The notes under the pieces are model-generated. The model had not been told where the DNA came from. It did not search any database and saw nothing but the letters and a program-made list of their open reading frames with translations. Shown in pieces: positions 1-6,353 of a stretch of DNA of 10,536 nt (the stretch's first letter is position 1; each line of letters begins with the position of its first letter). The DNA lies in the NCBI GenBank assembly GCA_028867095.1, contig JAGWHA010000024.1:1-10536 (forward strand). Reading direction: 5' to 3'. The DNA is from Microcaldota archaeon. Lineage in GTDB: Archaea; Micrarchaeota; Micrarchaeia; Micrarchaeales; CABMGC01. The translations under genes and the position numbers were made by a program.

Positions 1-992
1 CCCCCCAAAATGATCTTTGCCCCTCTAGCAACTCCATCTTCTACCTGTTCCTCGAGAGTTGCAACCTGCTGCATGTTCGCGAGAGGCCCTATGTCAACAT
101 TAGCATCAAGCGGATTTCCGACTCTGAGCCTCCTGACTTCTTCCACAAATTTTTCAGTGAACCTCTCAGCAATATCCCTGACAAGTATGAACCTCTTCGC
201 GGCTATGCAGCTCTGACCGTTGTTTTGCATCCTTCCCACAACCGCGTTCTTCGCTGCAAAGTCGATGTCAGCGTCCTCAAGCACTACGAATGCGTCGTTT
301 CCCCCCAGTTCGAGCACCGACTTCTTCACGCGCTTTCCTGCAAGCTTGCCGACAGCAGAGCCGACCCCAAAGCCTCCGGTTACCGAGACTCCCTCTACCA
401 TCTTGCTTTTTATCATGTACTCGACCATCTTGTGGTCAGTTATCACAGTTGTAAAGACGCCCTTGGGGAACTTTGCCTCTTCGAAGGCCTCCTCGATGGC
501 AACTGCGCACATCGGCACGGAGTTTGAGTGCCTCAGTATCACCACATTGCCCAGCGCAAGTGAGGGTATTGCAAACCTAAGCGCCTGCCAGAAGGGAAAG
601 TTCCACGGCATTATGCAGAGCACTGTCCCTATCGGCTCGAATGTGATTAGGTGCCTCTTTCCGTCAGCAGAGACCTCCTCGTCAGCAAGCCACTTCTGGC
701 TGCTATCGGCGTATAGTTGTGCAGTCGATGCGCACTTCTCTACCTCTGCCCTTGCCTGTTGCAGCGGCTTTCCCATCTCGATAGTTATCATTTTTGCGTA
801 TTGTTCCTTGTTCTTTAGGAGCACCTTTGCCAATTCGCGCAGCGCATTGCACCGCTCGCTTATCTGCAGGGATTTCCAGTGTGAATAAGCCTGATGTGAA
901 TTCTTGAGCGCCTCCACTATCCTTTTCTTGTCAAATAGGGCAAATTCCCCGTTTGTCTCACCGGTCGCAGGATTTATCGATTGTATTGCCAT
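1..992 (-). CDS. Aldehyde dehydrogenase, succinate-semialdehyde dehydrogenase (GabD1/Sad)-like, 3' end cut by window
   Basis: NAD(P)-dependent aldehyde dehydrogenase; about 330 N-terminal residues are present of a family that is usually about 450-460 long. The start MAIQSINPATGE is typical of the short succinate-semialdehyde dehydrogenase class, as are MPWNFPFW and LQNNGQSCIAAKRF-type motifs (here MQNNGQSCIAAKRF). The general-base Glu is E228 (in LELGG) and the nucleophile is C262 (in GQSC); their 34-residue spacing is as expected, so the enzyme looks active. One oddity is that the cofactor-loop GSxxxG reads GGFGVG, with Gly207 where Ser is usual. The ATG at 992 is preceded by a G-rich stretch. 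The gene diverges from nac. The exact aldehyde substrate (succinate semialdehyde or another) cannot be set from sequence; family assignment is secure. Confidence 0.93.
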   Translation of the reverse strand, partial: MAIQSINPATGETNGEFALFDKKRIVEALKNSHQAYSHWKSLQISERCNALRELAKVLLKNKEQYAKMITIEMGKPLQQARAEVEKCASTAQLYADSSQKWLADEEVSADGKRHLITFEPIGTVLCIMPWNFPFWQALRFAIPSLALGNVVILRHSNSVPMCAVAIEEAFEEAKFPKGVFTTVITDHKMVEYMIKSKMVEGVSVTGGFGVGSAVGKLAGKRVKKSVLELGGNDAFVVLEDADIDFAAKNAVVGRMQNNGQSCIAAKRFILVRDIAERFTEKFVEEVRRLRVGNPLDANVDIGPLANMQQVATLEEQVEDGVARGAKIILG

Positions 993-1074
993 CTTCTGTC
1001 CCCCAACTGAATGTTAGCTTATATTTATTTCTGCTTCAAATATTTAATTGTGATTGCTTAGTGCAAGTGATAAC
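993..1074. promoter_or_regulatory. Divergent promoter region between ALDH (-) and nac (+)
   Basis: An AT-rich 82-base spacer serves two divergent genes. TATATTTATT at about 1020-1029 reads as a TATA-like box on both strands. On the minus strand it lies about 28-38 bases before the ALDH ATG, implying a very short leader. For nac, either this box or AATATTTAA at about 1039-1047 could act. AGTGAT just before the nac ATG pair resembles part of the archaeal GGTGAT Shine-Dalgarno sequence. Assignment is by sequence pattern only. Confidence 0.5.
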
Positions 1075-1416
1075 ATGATGCCAAACATTGACCCGAAGGC
1101 GCTCAAGGCGATGATGAACAAGATGGGGATAAAGAGCAGCGAGATCCCTGCGAGCAGAGTAGTGATCGAGGGCGCGGAGAAGGACATAATCATCGAGAAT
1201 CCCCAGGTCGTCAGCATAGAGGCCCAGGGGACCCTCTCGTTTCAAATAAGCGGAGACGTGCGAGAGCAGGAGAAGAATGAGTCCTTCGAGATAAGCGAGG
1301 ATGACATTAAGACCGTTCAGGACCAGACTGGCATAACTGACATTGATTTGATAAAGGCGGCTCTTGAGGAATCAAAAGGGGACATCGCAGCTGCGATAAT
1401 GAGCCTTAAGCAGTGA
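1075..1416 (+). CDS. nac: Nascent polypeptide-associated complex protein (archaeal NAC)
   Basis: Archaeal NAC homologue, a ribosome-associated factor that contacts emerging nascent chains; archaeal forms act as homodimers. The 113-residue product has a short basic/Met-rich N-terminal helix (KALKAMMNKMGIK, about 8-20), a NAC beta-barrel (about 25-62, with VVIEGAEKDIIIENPQVVSIE) and a C-terminal UBA domain (about 76-113, with TGITDIDLIKAALEESKGDI). This is the usual length and order. The start is one of two adjacent ATGs (1075 or 1078), preceded by AGTGAT. A TTG at 1054 in the same frame would add seven residues not typical of the family. The gene ends 4 bases from the convergent DUF424 gene. 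Family call is firm. Confidence 0.95.
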   Translation: MMPNIDPKALKAMMNKMGIKSSEIPASRVVIEGAEKDIIIENPQVVSIEAQGTLSFQISGDVREQEKNESFEISEDDIKTVQDQTGITDIDLIKAALEESKGDIAAAIMSLKQ

Positions 1417-1420
1417 GCCC

Positions 1421-1729
1421 TCAGACAACGTTGTATATGTGCACGTAAGGGACCTTTGCTATCGTCTTGACGCTTCCCTTTTCGATGATTCCGTGTTCCA
1501 CAAGAATCTCGATCGATTCCTTGCCAACTATGTTTGCCGAGTAGAGCTGCGCCGTTCCAATCACCTTGATTATCTGGTCCTTGGCTATGAGGTCACCTTT
1601 GTAGAAGTCCGAGTAGGTCTTCAGGTCGAGCTCTGCCTTTCCCTCGCTGAACGTCTTTCCCAGAAGGTTCTCGTCGCACATAGCGATCATGTCGCCCTTC
1701 TCGGTCTTGTGGATCTTTAGGTAGATCAT
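1421..1729 (-). CDS. DUF424 family protein, archaeal, function unknown
   Basis: A 102-residue protein matching the archaeal DUF424 family in length and pattern: an N-terminal strand MIYLKIHKTEKGDMIAMCDE, then LLGKTFSEGKAELDL (about 22-36), a central NIVGKESIEILVEHGII segment (about 66-82) and the VPYVHIY ending (93-99). The family is small, soluble and widespread in archaea. I know of no settled biochemical role and do not assign one. The ATG at 1729 gives the expected first beta strand. It is convergent with nac with only four bases between stop codons, and diverges from tRNA-Ser across a 67-base AT-rich spacer. Confidence 0.88.
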   Translation of the reverse strand: MIYLKIHKTEKGDMIAMCDENLLGKTFSEGKAELDLKTYSDFYKGDLIAKDQIIKVIGTAQLYSANIVGKESIEILVEHGIIEKGSVKTIAKVPYVHIYNVV

Positions 1730-1764
1730 AAAAACAACGATTACATCAAGTAATAAACCGACAA

Positions 1765-1777
1765 TATTTATATTAAC
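1765..1777 (+). promoter_or_regulatory. TATA-like box for tRNA-Ser
   Basis: TATTTATATTAA lies about 25-30 bases before the first tRNA base, the standard archaeal spacing for a transcript starting at or just before the tRNA. Read on the other strand the same AT-rich stretch could serve the DUF424 gene. Confidence 0.55.
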
Positions 1778-1796
1778 TCACTGCAAATTCTTACGT

Positions 1797-1895
1797 GCCG
1801 AGGTGGCGGAATCCGGTAACGCGCCAGCGCATTTGCGGCGAAACTCGAGATCTGGTTTCCGCAAGGAAGTTAGGGTTCAAATCCCTACCTCGGCG
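1797..1895 (+). tRNA. tRNA-Ser(CGA), class II, with a probable 15-base non-canonical intron
   Basis: The acceptor stem GCCGAGG (1797-1803) pairs fully with CCTCGGC (1888-1894). The discriminator is G1895, as in serine tRNAs, and no CCA is encoded. The D stem is GCG/CGC (1806-1808/1820-1822). The T arm is TAGGG-TTCAAAT-CCCTA. The long variable arm pairs TTCC with GGAA around GCAA, marking a class II tRNA. Read directly, no normal anticodon stem forms. Removing 1828-1842 gives stem CCAGA/TCTGG and a seven-base loop CTCGAGA with anticodon CGA (1846-1848). The mature tRNA would be 84 bases. Serine is favoured over leucine by the anticodon and discriminator G. Confidence 0.92.
1828..1842 (+). other. 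tRNA-Ser intron, 15 bases, between mature positions 30 and 31
   Basis: The segment CGCATTTGCGGCGAA interrupts the 5' strand of the anticodon stem. A bulge-helix-bulge-like fold is visible. The four-base helix CGCC (1822-1825) pairs with GGCG (1837-1840). It is flanked by three-base bulges AGC (1826-1828) and AAA (1841-1843). A two-pair GC/GC mini-hairpin closes over ATTT inside the intron. Cutting after the second base of each bulge, as archaeal tRNA splicing endonuclease does, removes exactly these 15 bases and restores the CCAGA/TCTGG stem. The outer helix is weak, so this would be a relaxed motif. Splicing is inferred, not shown. Confidence 0.82.
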
Positions 1896-1967
1896 TCTAT
1901 TCTAAAGTTAAGGGTCTCAGGAGATGTTACAAAACAATAAATGCTGTGAAAAACGTTGATTGCGGAA

Positions 1968-1978
1968 CGTTTAAGAAT
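1968..1978 (+). promoter_or_regulatory. Possible TATA-like box for the orphan gene
   Basis: CGTTTAAGAAT lies about 30-38 bases before the ATG at 2007, compatible with a short-leader transcript. AAGGAG at 1979-1984 is too far from the ATG to be a normal ribosome-binding site. Weak pattern-only evidence. Confidence 0.3.
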
Positions 1979-2006
1979 AAGGAGAATAGCAACATATTGT
2001 GAATTA

Positions 2007-2426
2007 ATGACAGTGATTAACAGTAATCGACAAGAGAATGAGATTTCTTTATTGAAGAGGGATTTTGAGATTCGATTGAAGAATTTGTGCAGAGATAAGG
2101 ACCCTGCATTGAGCATTAAGAGAACCGAGATCTCCACAATGGGTGCCAGTGTATGGACTGATTGGATTCACGTCACTTACCTAATTAGAAGAAAGGGCGC
2201 GATTTTAGGGTTCATCCCAAAACACGATCCAGTATTAGCGGTTTTTAAGCCGTATCCTGGGTCCAGTCATTTAGATGGGTATAGTGAAAAAGTAGACTTC
2301 CCAATAAATTCTGCCGAAAGAACCAATGCAAAAACATTCATATACGATAAGAACTATTCTGACCTGGCCCTTAAAATTGAAAACCTTTTAGATGAAATTT
2401 GGAAAAAGGCTGCAAATATCCATTAG
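2007..2426 (+). CDS. Hypothetical protein, 139 aa, AT-rich orphan
   Basis: I do not recognise this protein. It is predicted to be soluble, with no signal peptide or membrane segment. Its N-terminal part looks helical and charged (about 8-30, ISLLKRDFEIRLKNLC). The middle looks beta-rich (about 46-82, including TDWIHVTYLIRRKGAILGFI), followed by a Pro/Gly-containing loop. A C-terminal amphipathic helix closes it (about 117-136, YSDLALKIENLLDEIW). The ATG at 2007 is preferred; a TTG at 1956 would extend the frame by 17 residues through sequence overlapping the likely promoter. Base composition is visibly AT-richer than the flanking core genes, with many AGA, AAT and TTA codons. It stands alone just downstream of tRNA-Ser. 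Composition and location suggest acquired DNA, but no integrase or repeat is visible. Confidence 0.65.
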   Translation: MTVINSNRQENEISLLKRDFEIRLKNLCRDKDPALSIKRTEISTMGASVWTDWIHVTYLIRRKGAILGFIPKHDPVLAVFKPYPGSSHLDGYSEKVDFPINSAERTNAKTFIYDKNYSDLALKIENLLDEIWKKAANIH

Positions 2427-2465
2427 CGATTGGCGTGTAATTGCCCTTAAGCATCTTATGTCTCA

Positions 2466-2477
2466 AATTTATTTTTA
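2466..2477 (+). terminator. T-rich tract, possible terminator of the orphan gene
   Basis: AATTTATTTTTA lies about 40 bases past the orphan stop. Archaeal RNA polymerase often terminates at T-rich runs without a hairpin, so this is a plausible end for the plus-strand transcript. Confidence 0.4.
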
Positions 2478-2480
2478 ACA

Positions 2481-2499
2481 AAGCCCAGCTAAGGGGCTT
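2481..2499 (-). terminator. Hairpin in the convergent intergenic region, possible terminator for the GT2 gene
   Basis: AAGCCC (2481-2486) pairs with GGGCTT (2494-2499) around a seven-base loop. Read on the minus strand it lies 26 bases past the glycosyltransferase stop and runs into TTTGTT. Six perfect pairs are suggestive; function is inferred. Confidence 0.4.
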
Positions 2500-2524
2500 C
2501 TTCTCGGAATCGCTTGAAATCCAA

Positions 2525-4093
2525 TCAGCCGTATTTGTAGAGAAGAATTGTAGCCAGCGAGTAAAGTATCCCGTACCAGAGCAGCCATATCCCTCCCGCG
2601 AGATTGGATACTGACAATGCGAATGCGCTGAGGGCAAACATCACCGATGCGAACGCCATCTCGCTCTTTGTGTTGGTTAGCGAGTACCCCAAGTTCATCG
2701 CCTCTGTAGGCAGCTTGCTCCTGTTCCAGTTTATTCCTGGGTTCATCCTCGCAAGCGTTGCGATTGCCGCCTTTGTCCTTACAAATGCAAGAGCATAGTT
2801 TAGCAGGAATACCATGAATCCCTTCTTGAATGACTTGAAGTATATCTTTGTTAGAAGGACCGGCGTCAGAAGCGACAGCGTAAACGCGAGGAATCCCAGT
2901 ATCTCAAGGTAGACGGGCAACTGCGATCCCGAGAAGAAATTGCTGACGCTGATGTGTGCGAACGGGAGGGCGGTGAACACCACCCCTATAGATGCGAATG
3001 TGAAGAGTATCAGCACTATCGAGAGGTAGTTGAGTCCGAATCCATGGGTTATGTAGTCCATGTTTGCTAGCAGATGGGTTATCGGCGTGCCCTTTGGATA
3101 GTCCCCCTTCCTCTTGAAGAAGTAGCTTATGAACTGGGTGTCACCGTAGTTGTATCTCCACTGCTGCTTGACAAGCTCTGTGAACGTCTTGATCGGCCTT
3201 CCTAGCGCGTACACCTTTGGAACGTACATGCTCTTGAAGTTGTGCAGGTCCGATTCGAAGCTGAAGAACGTGTCCTCAATCACGTATTCCGGGAATCCGC
3301 CTATGCTGTCAAGCGCCGACCTTCTGATGAGCCCGCACGATCCTGCGAAAACCGCGGTGTTGTTTAGCGCCCTTGCCGGCTGTATGAACTTGAAGAAGAA
3401 CGCGTCGAATATGTCGACAGAGTCGGAGAAGAAGGAGTATCTCGTGTACTTCTTTTCCGTCTGGACATACGATACCTGCCTGTCCGATAGGTAAGGCAGG
3501 AGGTCTACTACGAAGTTCTTGTCAACAAGGGACTCGTCAGCGTCGAATACCGCAACGAACTCCTCTTTGGATACTTTGAGCATGCTGTTAAGCGCCCCCG
3601 CCTTGAATCCCTGCCTGGTGTTCCTGTGGAGGAACTCAACCTTCAATCTCCTGCAGACCTTTGCGAGCGCGCTCGAAATCTCCTTGTCCGTGGAGTCGTC
3701 AAGAAGATAGAATCTTATCCTGTCTTTCGGGTACTTTAGCTCAAGGAGCTTTGAGAGGTTCCTCTCCACCATCTTAGGGTCCTCGTTGTAAACCGGCACA
3801 GCGACAGCAACCTTTGGGAATCCCGTCAGTTTCGGAAGGCCCTTCTTTATCTTCGCGAGGTACTTGTCGTAGAAGAACGAGCGGAAGTACCAGATTGATG
3901 CGTATACGTTGAAGAACCCCGCGATGAGCGAGAGAAGCGTGAAGAGCGCTGCTAGAAGGTACATGTAGATCGAGTTCGCTATGTAGAAGAGGTATACCGA
4001 GAAGATCATCCCTGCAACTGAGAGCGTGACAAACAGTATGACCGCAAGGCTCCTTCCGTAGAGCCTCTTGTCAAGTAGCGGATTGATTTCCAT
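2525..4093 (-). CDS. Membrane glycosyltransferase family 2, cellulose/hyaluronan-synthase-like
   Basis: A 522-residue membrane-bound GT2 that probably transfers sugar from a nucleotide-sugar donor to make or extend a surface glycan. Two membrane segments (about 14-36 and 42-66) precede the cytoplasmic GT-A domain (about 93-340). The nucleotide-binding start is VAVAVPVYNE (95-104), followed by DDSTD (132-136), the metal-binding DAD (184-186), the catalytic-base-type ED in VIEDTFFS (273-274) and the acceptor-site QQWRY (310-314, Q(Q/R)xRW-like). The Q-x-W-R-type motif is characteristic of synthases that build polysaccharide. About four to five further membrane segments follow (352-377, 395-415, 425-445, 480-519). 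The acceptor and sugar cannot be told from sequence. The gene is monocistronic, with its own TATA box and no partner PilZ or glycan genes in view. Confidence 0.9.
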   Translation of the reverse strand: MEINPLLDKRLYGRSLAVILFVTLSVAGMIFSVYLFYIANSIYMYLLAALFTLLSLIAGFFNVYASIWYFRSFFYDKYLAKIKKGLPKLTGFPKVAVAVPVYNEDPKMVERNLSKLLELKYPKDRIRFYLLDDSTDKEISSALAKVCRRLKVEFLHRNTRQGFKAGALNSMLKVSKEEFVAVFDADESLVDKNFVVDLLPYLSDRQVSYVQTEKKYTRYSFFSDSVDIFDAFFFKFIQPARALNNTAVFAGSCGLIRRSALDSIGGFPEYVIEDTFFSFESDLHNFKSMYVPKVYALGRPIKTFTELVKQQWRYNYGDTQFISYFFKRKGDYPKGTPITHLLANMDYITHGFGLNYLSIVLILFTFASIGVVFTALPFAHISVSNFFSGSQLPVYLEILGFLAFTLSLLTPVLLTKIYFKSFKKGFMVFLLNYALAFVRTKAAIATLARMNPGINWNRSKLPTEAMNLGYSLTNTKSEMAFASVMFALSAFALSVSNLAGGIWLLWYGILYSLATILLYKYG

Positions 4094-4149
4094 TTTGATC
4101 GTTTCCTATCAGGAGTGTGCTATGATATTGAATATCTTGTTAATAGCTC

Positions 4150-4157
4150 TTTTTATA
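4150..4157 (-). promoter_or_regulatory. TATA box of the glycosyltransferase gene
   Basis: Read on the minus strand, TATAAAAA is the clearest TATA box in the window. It lies 57-64 bases before the ATG at 4093, predicting a start near 4128 and a leader of about 35 bases. It falls between the truD stop and the glycosyltransferase, supporting independent transcription of the latter. Confidence 0.6.
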
Positions 4158-4170
4158 GCTATTTCTGATG

Positions 4171-5421
4171 TCATATTTTAAGTCCTGGGGCCACAAGCGA
4201 GAGGTCAAGCGGATCCTTTTTCGTTATCTCCCCGATCAGTATGGTTGCATACGATCCGGAAGGGAGCGAGAACTTTACCCTTATCGAATCCACCCCAGCC
4301 TCATACCCGAAATCCTTTACTGGAGTTATTATCGGCCTGTGTGCGCCGCGCATGCTGAGCTCCGGCATGCTCTTTATCTTGAAGCTCTCCCTGTTTATCC
4401 CAAGATTTTCCAGTATCTCCATTTGATAATCATCAATTGCCCTTTCATCTGTCTCGTACCCTATAAGGGTAGATACCGGAATCTCCTTTTTCTCCGCCGT
4501 GATGTTGTCCATGTCCGGGAAGCCGTACAGGTCGTGGCCGCAGAAGAGCTTTGCGCACCCAAAGGAATCCTCCTTTGCCATGATCTCGGTCTCGTAGTTG
4601 AAGATGAGCGCCTCGACCGCATGGATGAACAGTATCGATATCCCTCGCGGTATTGACCTGATCGCGCGAGCGTAGTTTGTGCCCTCCTTGGAAAGTGCAT
4701 ACAGCATTGTCCTCTCCGCCTTCAGGTATCCCGGGAAGTATCCGAGCGCCCTTGCAAAGTCCCTCTCCTCAAGTAGCGTCTTTCTTGCCTCAACTGCCTG
4801 CTTGTTGTTCTCGTTTGTGGTTGCGGTAAGGAACTCGAGCACCGCCTCCTCAAGCTCGCCCTTCATTATGTGCAGCCCGACCTTGGCATTGTTTAGCCTG
4901 TTGCCGAACCTCTGCGAGTCGAAGTAGTTTAGCATTTTAGAGTCCAGCTCCTCAGCTATCTTGCCCATATTGCCAGGGTCGCACTCGCTTATTGTGATCT
5001 CAAAGCTGTTGCCGAGCAGCTCGCCCATTCCCACGCCATCCTTTGACCTCCATGCCCCATTTATCTTGATATCCTTTGCAGCGACCCCCATAACCGCCTT
5101 CTCGTCGACCCCGAAGATGCTTGCGAGCTGCGTCGTGCTCGCGTTCCTGTCCTTCATCCCCGCATATCCGATCGACTTGACCCCGCGACCCAGCCTCTTT
5201 GCGATCGCCTGCAGCGCCTGTATCGTGTTCCACTCGCTCTTTTGCAAAACAAACGTTACAAATTTCCCCTCCTTGTCCTCAGTCTCCCCAAGATCCTCCG
5301 CCGTGTAGACCCTGTTCGGCTCGATTATCCTCCCTCTTTTGGTTATCTCCTTGACTATGAAATCCTGCGGGCTCCTCTTTATGGTTCCCCCGGTCCCCTT
5401 ACTCTCAGAAAGATAGCGCAT
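4171..5421 (-). CDS. truD: tRNA pseudouridine synthase D (TruD)
   Basis: Converts uridine 13 of tRNA (and possibly other RNA sites) to pseudouridine. The 416-residue length fits archaeal TruD. The catalytic motif GYAGMKDRNASTTQ spans 85-98, with D91 the expected catalytic aspartate and K90 beside it. The signature NYFDSQRFG follows at 165-173. A TRUD insertion domain fills roughly 175-345. The closing core motifs SMRGAHRPIITP (356-367) and LPSGSYATILIGEI (386-399) are complete. The N-terminal KRSPQDFIVKEI segment is typical. The ATG at 5421 is the natural start; TTTAAA about 20-25 bases upstream suggests a leaderless transcript. It diverges from the PRODH-like gene. No key residue is missing. 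Confidence 0.96.
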   Translation of the reverse strand: MRYLSESKGTGGTIKRSPQDFIVKEITKRGRIIEPNRVYTAEDLGETEDKEGKFVTFVLQKSEWNTIQALQAIAKRLGRGVKSIGYAGMKDRNASTTQLASIFGVDEKAVMGVAAKDIKINGAWRSKDGVGMGELLGNSFEITISECDPGNMGKIAEELDSKMLNYFDSQRFGNRLNNAKVGLHIMKGELEEAVLEFLTATTNENNKQAVEARKTLLEERDFARALGYFPGYLKAERTMLYALSKEGTNYARAIRSIPRGISILFIHAVEALIFNYETEIMAKEDSFGCAKLFCGHDLYGFPDMDNITAEKKEIPVSTLIGYETDERAIDDYQMEILENLGINRESFKIKSMPELSMRGAHRPIITPVKDFGYEAGVDSIRVKFSLPSGSYATILIGEITKKDPLDLSLVAPGLKI

Positions 5422-5439
5422 TCAAACACGTAAAAGGCA

Positions 5440-5445
5440 TTTAAA
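5440..5445 (-). promoter_or_regulatory. TATA-like box of truD
   Basis: TTTAAA centred about 22 bases before the truD ATG would place the transcript start at or next to the start codon. Leaderless mRNAs are common in archaea. It sits in a 101-base AT-rich spacer shared with the divergent PRODH-like gene. Confidence 0.45.
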
Positions 5446-5472
5446 CCTTAACATACCCATTATTACCTAATC

Positions 5473-5480
5473 ATTTTATT
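5473..5480 (+). promoter_or_regulatory. Possible TATA-like box for the 5523-10187 gene cluster
   Basis: ATTTTATT lies about 43-50 bases before the GTG at 5523, allowing a leader of about 20 bases. A second AT-rich element, GTATAATAT at 5514-5522, touches the GTG. If that one is used, transcription would start inside the annotated frame and translation would begin further down. Confidence 0.3.
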
Positions 5481-5522
5481 AGGCACGTTGCCATATCTAT
5501 TTCCATCGGCAATGTATAATAT

Positions 5523-6353
5523 GTGGTTGTTTTGAACAAGGAGTCCCTTGTAGAGAAGGTCATATACCGACTGATAAGAAAGCACATCTCCGGTCCGACC
5601 ATGGGCTCAGCGATAAGCAGGGCAAAGCTCTTCAACCAAAAGGGGATACCCGTATCGATAAACTTCATGTCCCAGGCGCCGCAGGACAAGGCGAAGGCAA
5701 ACTACATAACCACCACATACCTCCAGCTGATAAGGGAGATCTCAAGGATGGGCATAAAGGCGAGCGTGCATCTGCGCTTTGAGCAGCTGGGCAGCAGGCT
5801 CGCCGGCGACTATGCGATAGGCAACCTCGAGCAGATCCTTGAGGTGAGCAGAAAGTACGGGGTGTTTGTGTGGTGCGAGCTGACCGACCCGGTCGCGGAA
5901 TCGATACTGCTCGACAAGGTGGGGGACCAGAAGTCGATGGGCGTCGCGATCAACAGCGTCGACGAGGCGCTGGGGTACGCAAAGAAGCACAAGCCGATCA
6001 AGGAGCTAAAGGTTAACTGCAAGCAGGCGCACCACGAGAAGAGCGATCCCACCCAAAAGATCGAGTCGATCGCATCGAGCGCAAAGAGCCTGGTCCTCCA
6101 CTCCCCAAACGAGGGCCCAATCCTAAGGCTGATGAAAAAGGAGGCGAAATACAGAAAATCTTTAATCCTTGAGTTCCAATTAGGCTACGGCGAGAAAAAG
6201 CTGACAAAGATGCTAAAGAAGGGCGCAAGGCTTAGCGTTTACATTCCGTTCGGGAAGGACTGGGCAAGCTACGCCACTACGAACGTCCCCGAGGGCTACA
6301 TGAGGGTGCTCGCGGGCAGGCTGCTCAAGGAGAGCGAGAAGAAAAGTGTTTAG
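5523..6353 (+). CDS. Proline dehydrogenase-fold protein, divergent; substrate uncertain
   Basis: A 276-residue protein with the order and end motifs of the PRODH TIM barrel. Segments ASVHLRFEQLG (80-90), VFVWCELTD (114-122) and ELKVNCKQAH (161-170) sit where barrel strands are expected. LEFQLGYGEKKL (216-227) is followed by LSVYIPFGKDWASY (237-250), which resembles the PRODH YvPyGedWypY signature. True proline dehydrogenases oxidise proline to pyrroline-5-carboxylate with FAD. In them the helix after this signature carries an Arg-Arg pair that binds the proline carboxylate; here the stretch reads YATTNVPEG and lacks it. The protein may therefore use another substrate or be inactive. The start is uncertain: GTG 5523, TTG 5532, or a later ATG at 5601. 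Its stop abuts the next gene's ATG, so the two are probably co-translated. Confidence 0.68.
   Translation: MVVLNKESLVEKVIYRLIRKHISGPTMGSAISRAKLFNQKGIPVSINFMSQAPQDKAKANYITTTYLQLIREISRMGIKASVHLRFEQLGSRLAGDYAIGNLEQILEVSRKYGVFVWCELTDPVAESILLDKVGDQKSMGVAINSVDEALGYAKKHKPIKELKVNCKQAHHEKSDPTQKIESIASSAKSLVLHSPNEGPILRLMKKEAKYRKSLILEFQLGYGEKKLTKMLKKGARLSVYIPFGKDWASYATTNVPEGYMRVLAGRLLKESEKKSV

Noticed and set aside
220..888. Long plus-strand open frame across the left end
   Set aside because: It lies antisense to the aldehyde dehydrogenase, whose motifs read cleanly on the minus strand; its Ser/Pro-rich product has no family features.
1797..1895. Reading the tRNA unspliced with a different anticodon in the ATTTGC loop
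   Set aside because: No five-base-pair anticodon stem forms, and the loop lacks the normal T33/purine-37 layout; the spliced serine form is perfect.
1956..2006. TTG start for the orphan gene
   Set aside because: No ribosome-binding site precedes it, and the segment overlaps the likely promoter; ATG 2007 is the better start.
1871..2524. Attachment-site duplication of the tRNA-Ser 3' end
   Set aside because: No repeat of the T arm or acceptor 3' strand was found by eye downstream, and no integrase gene is in the window.
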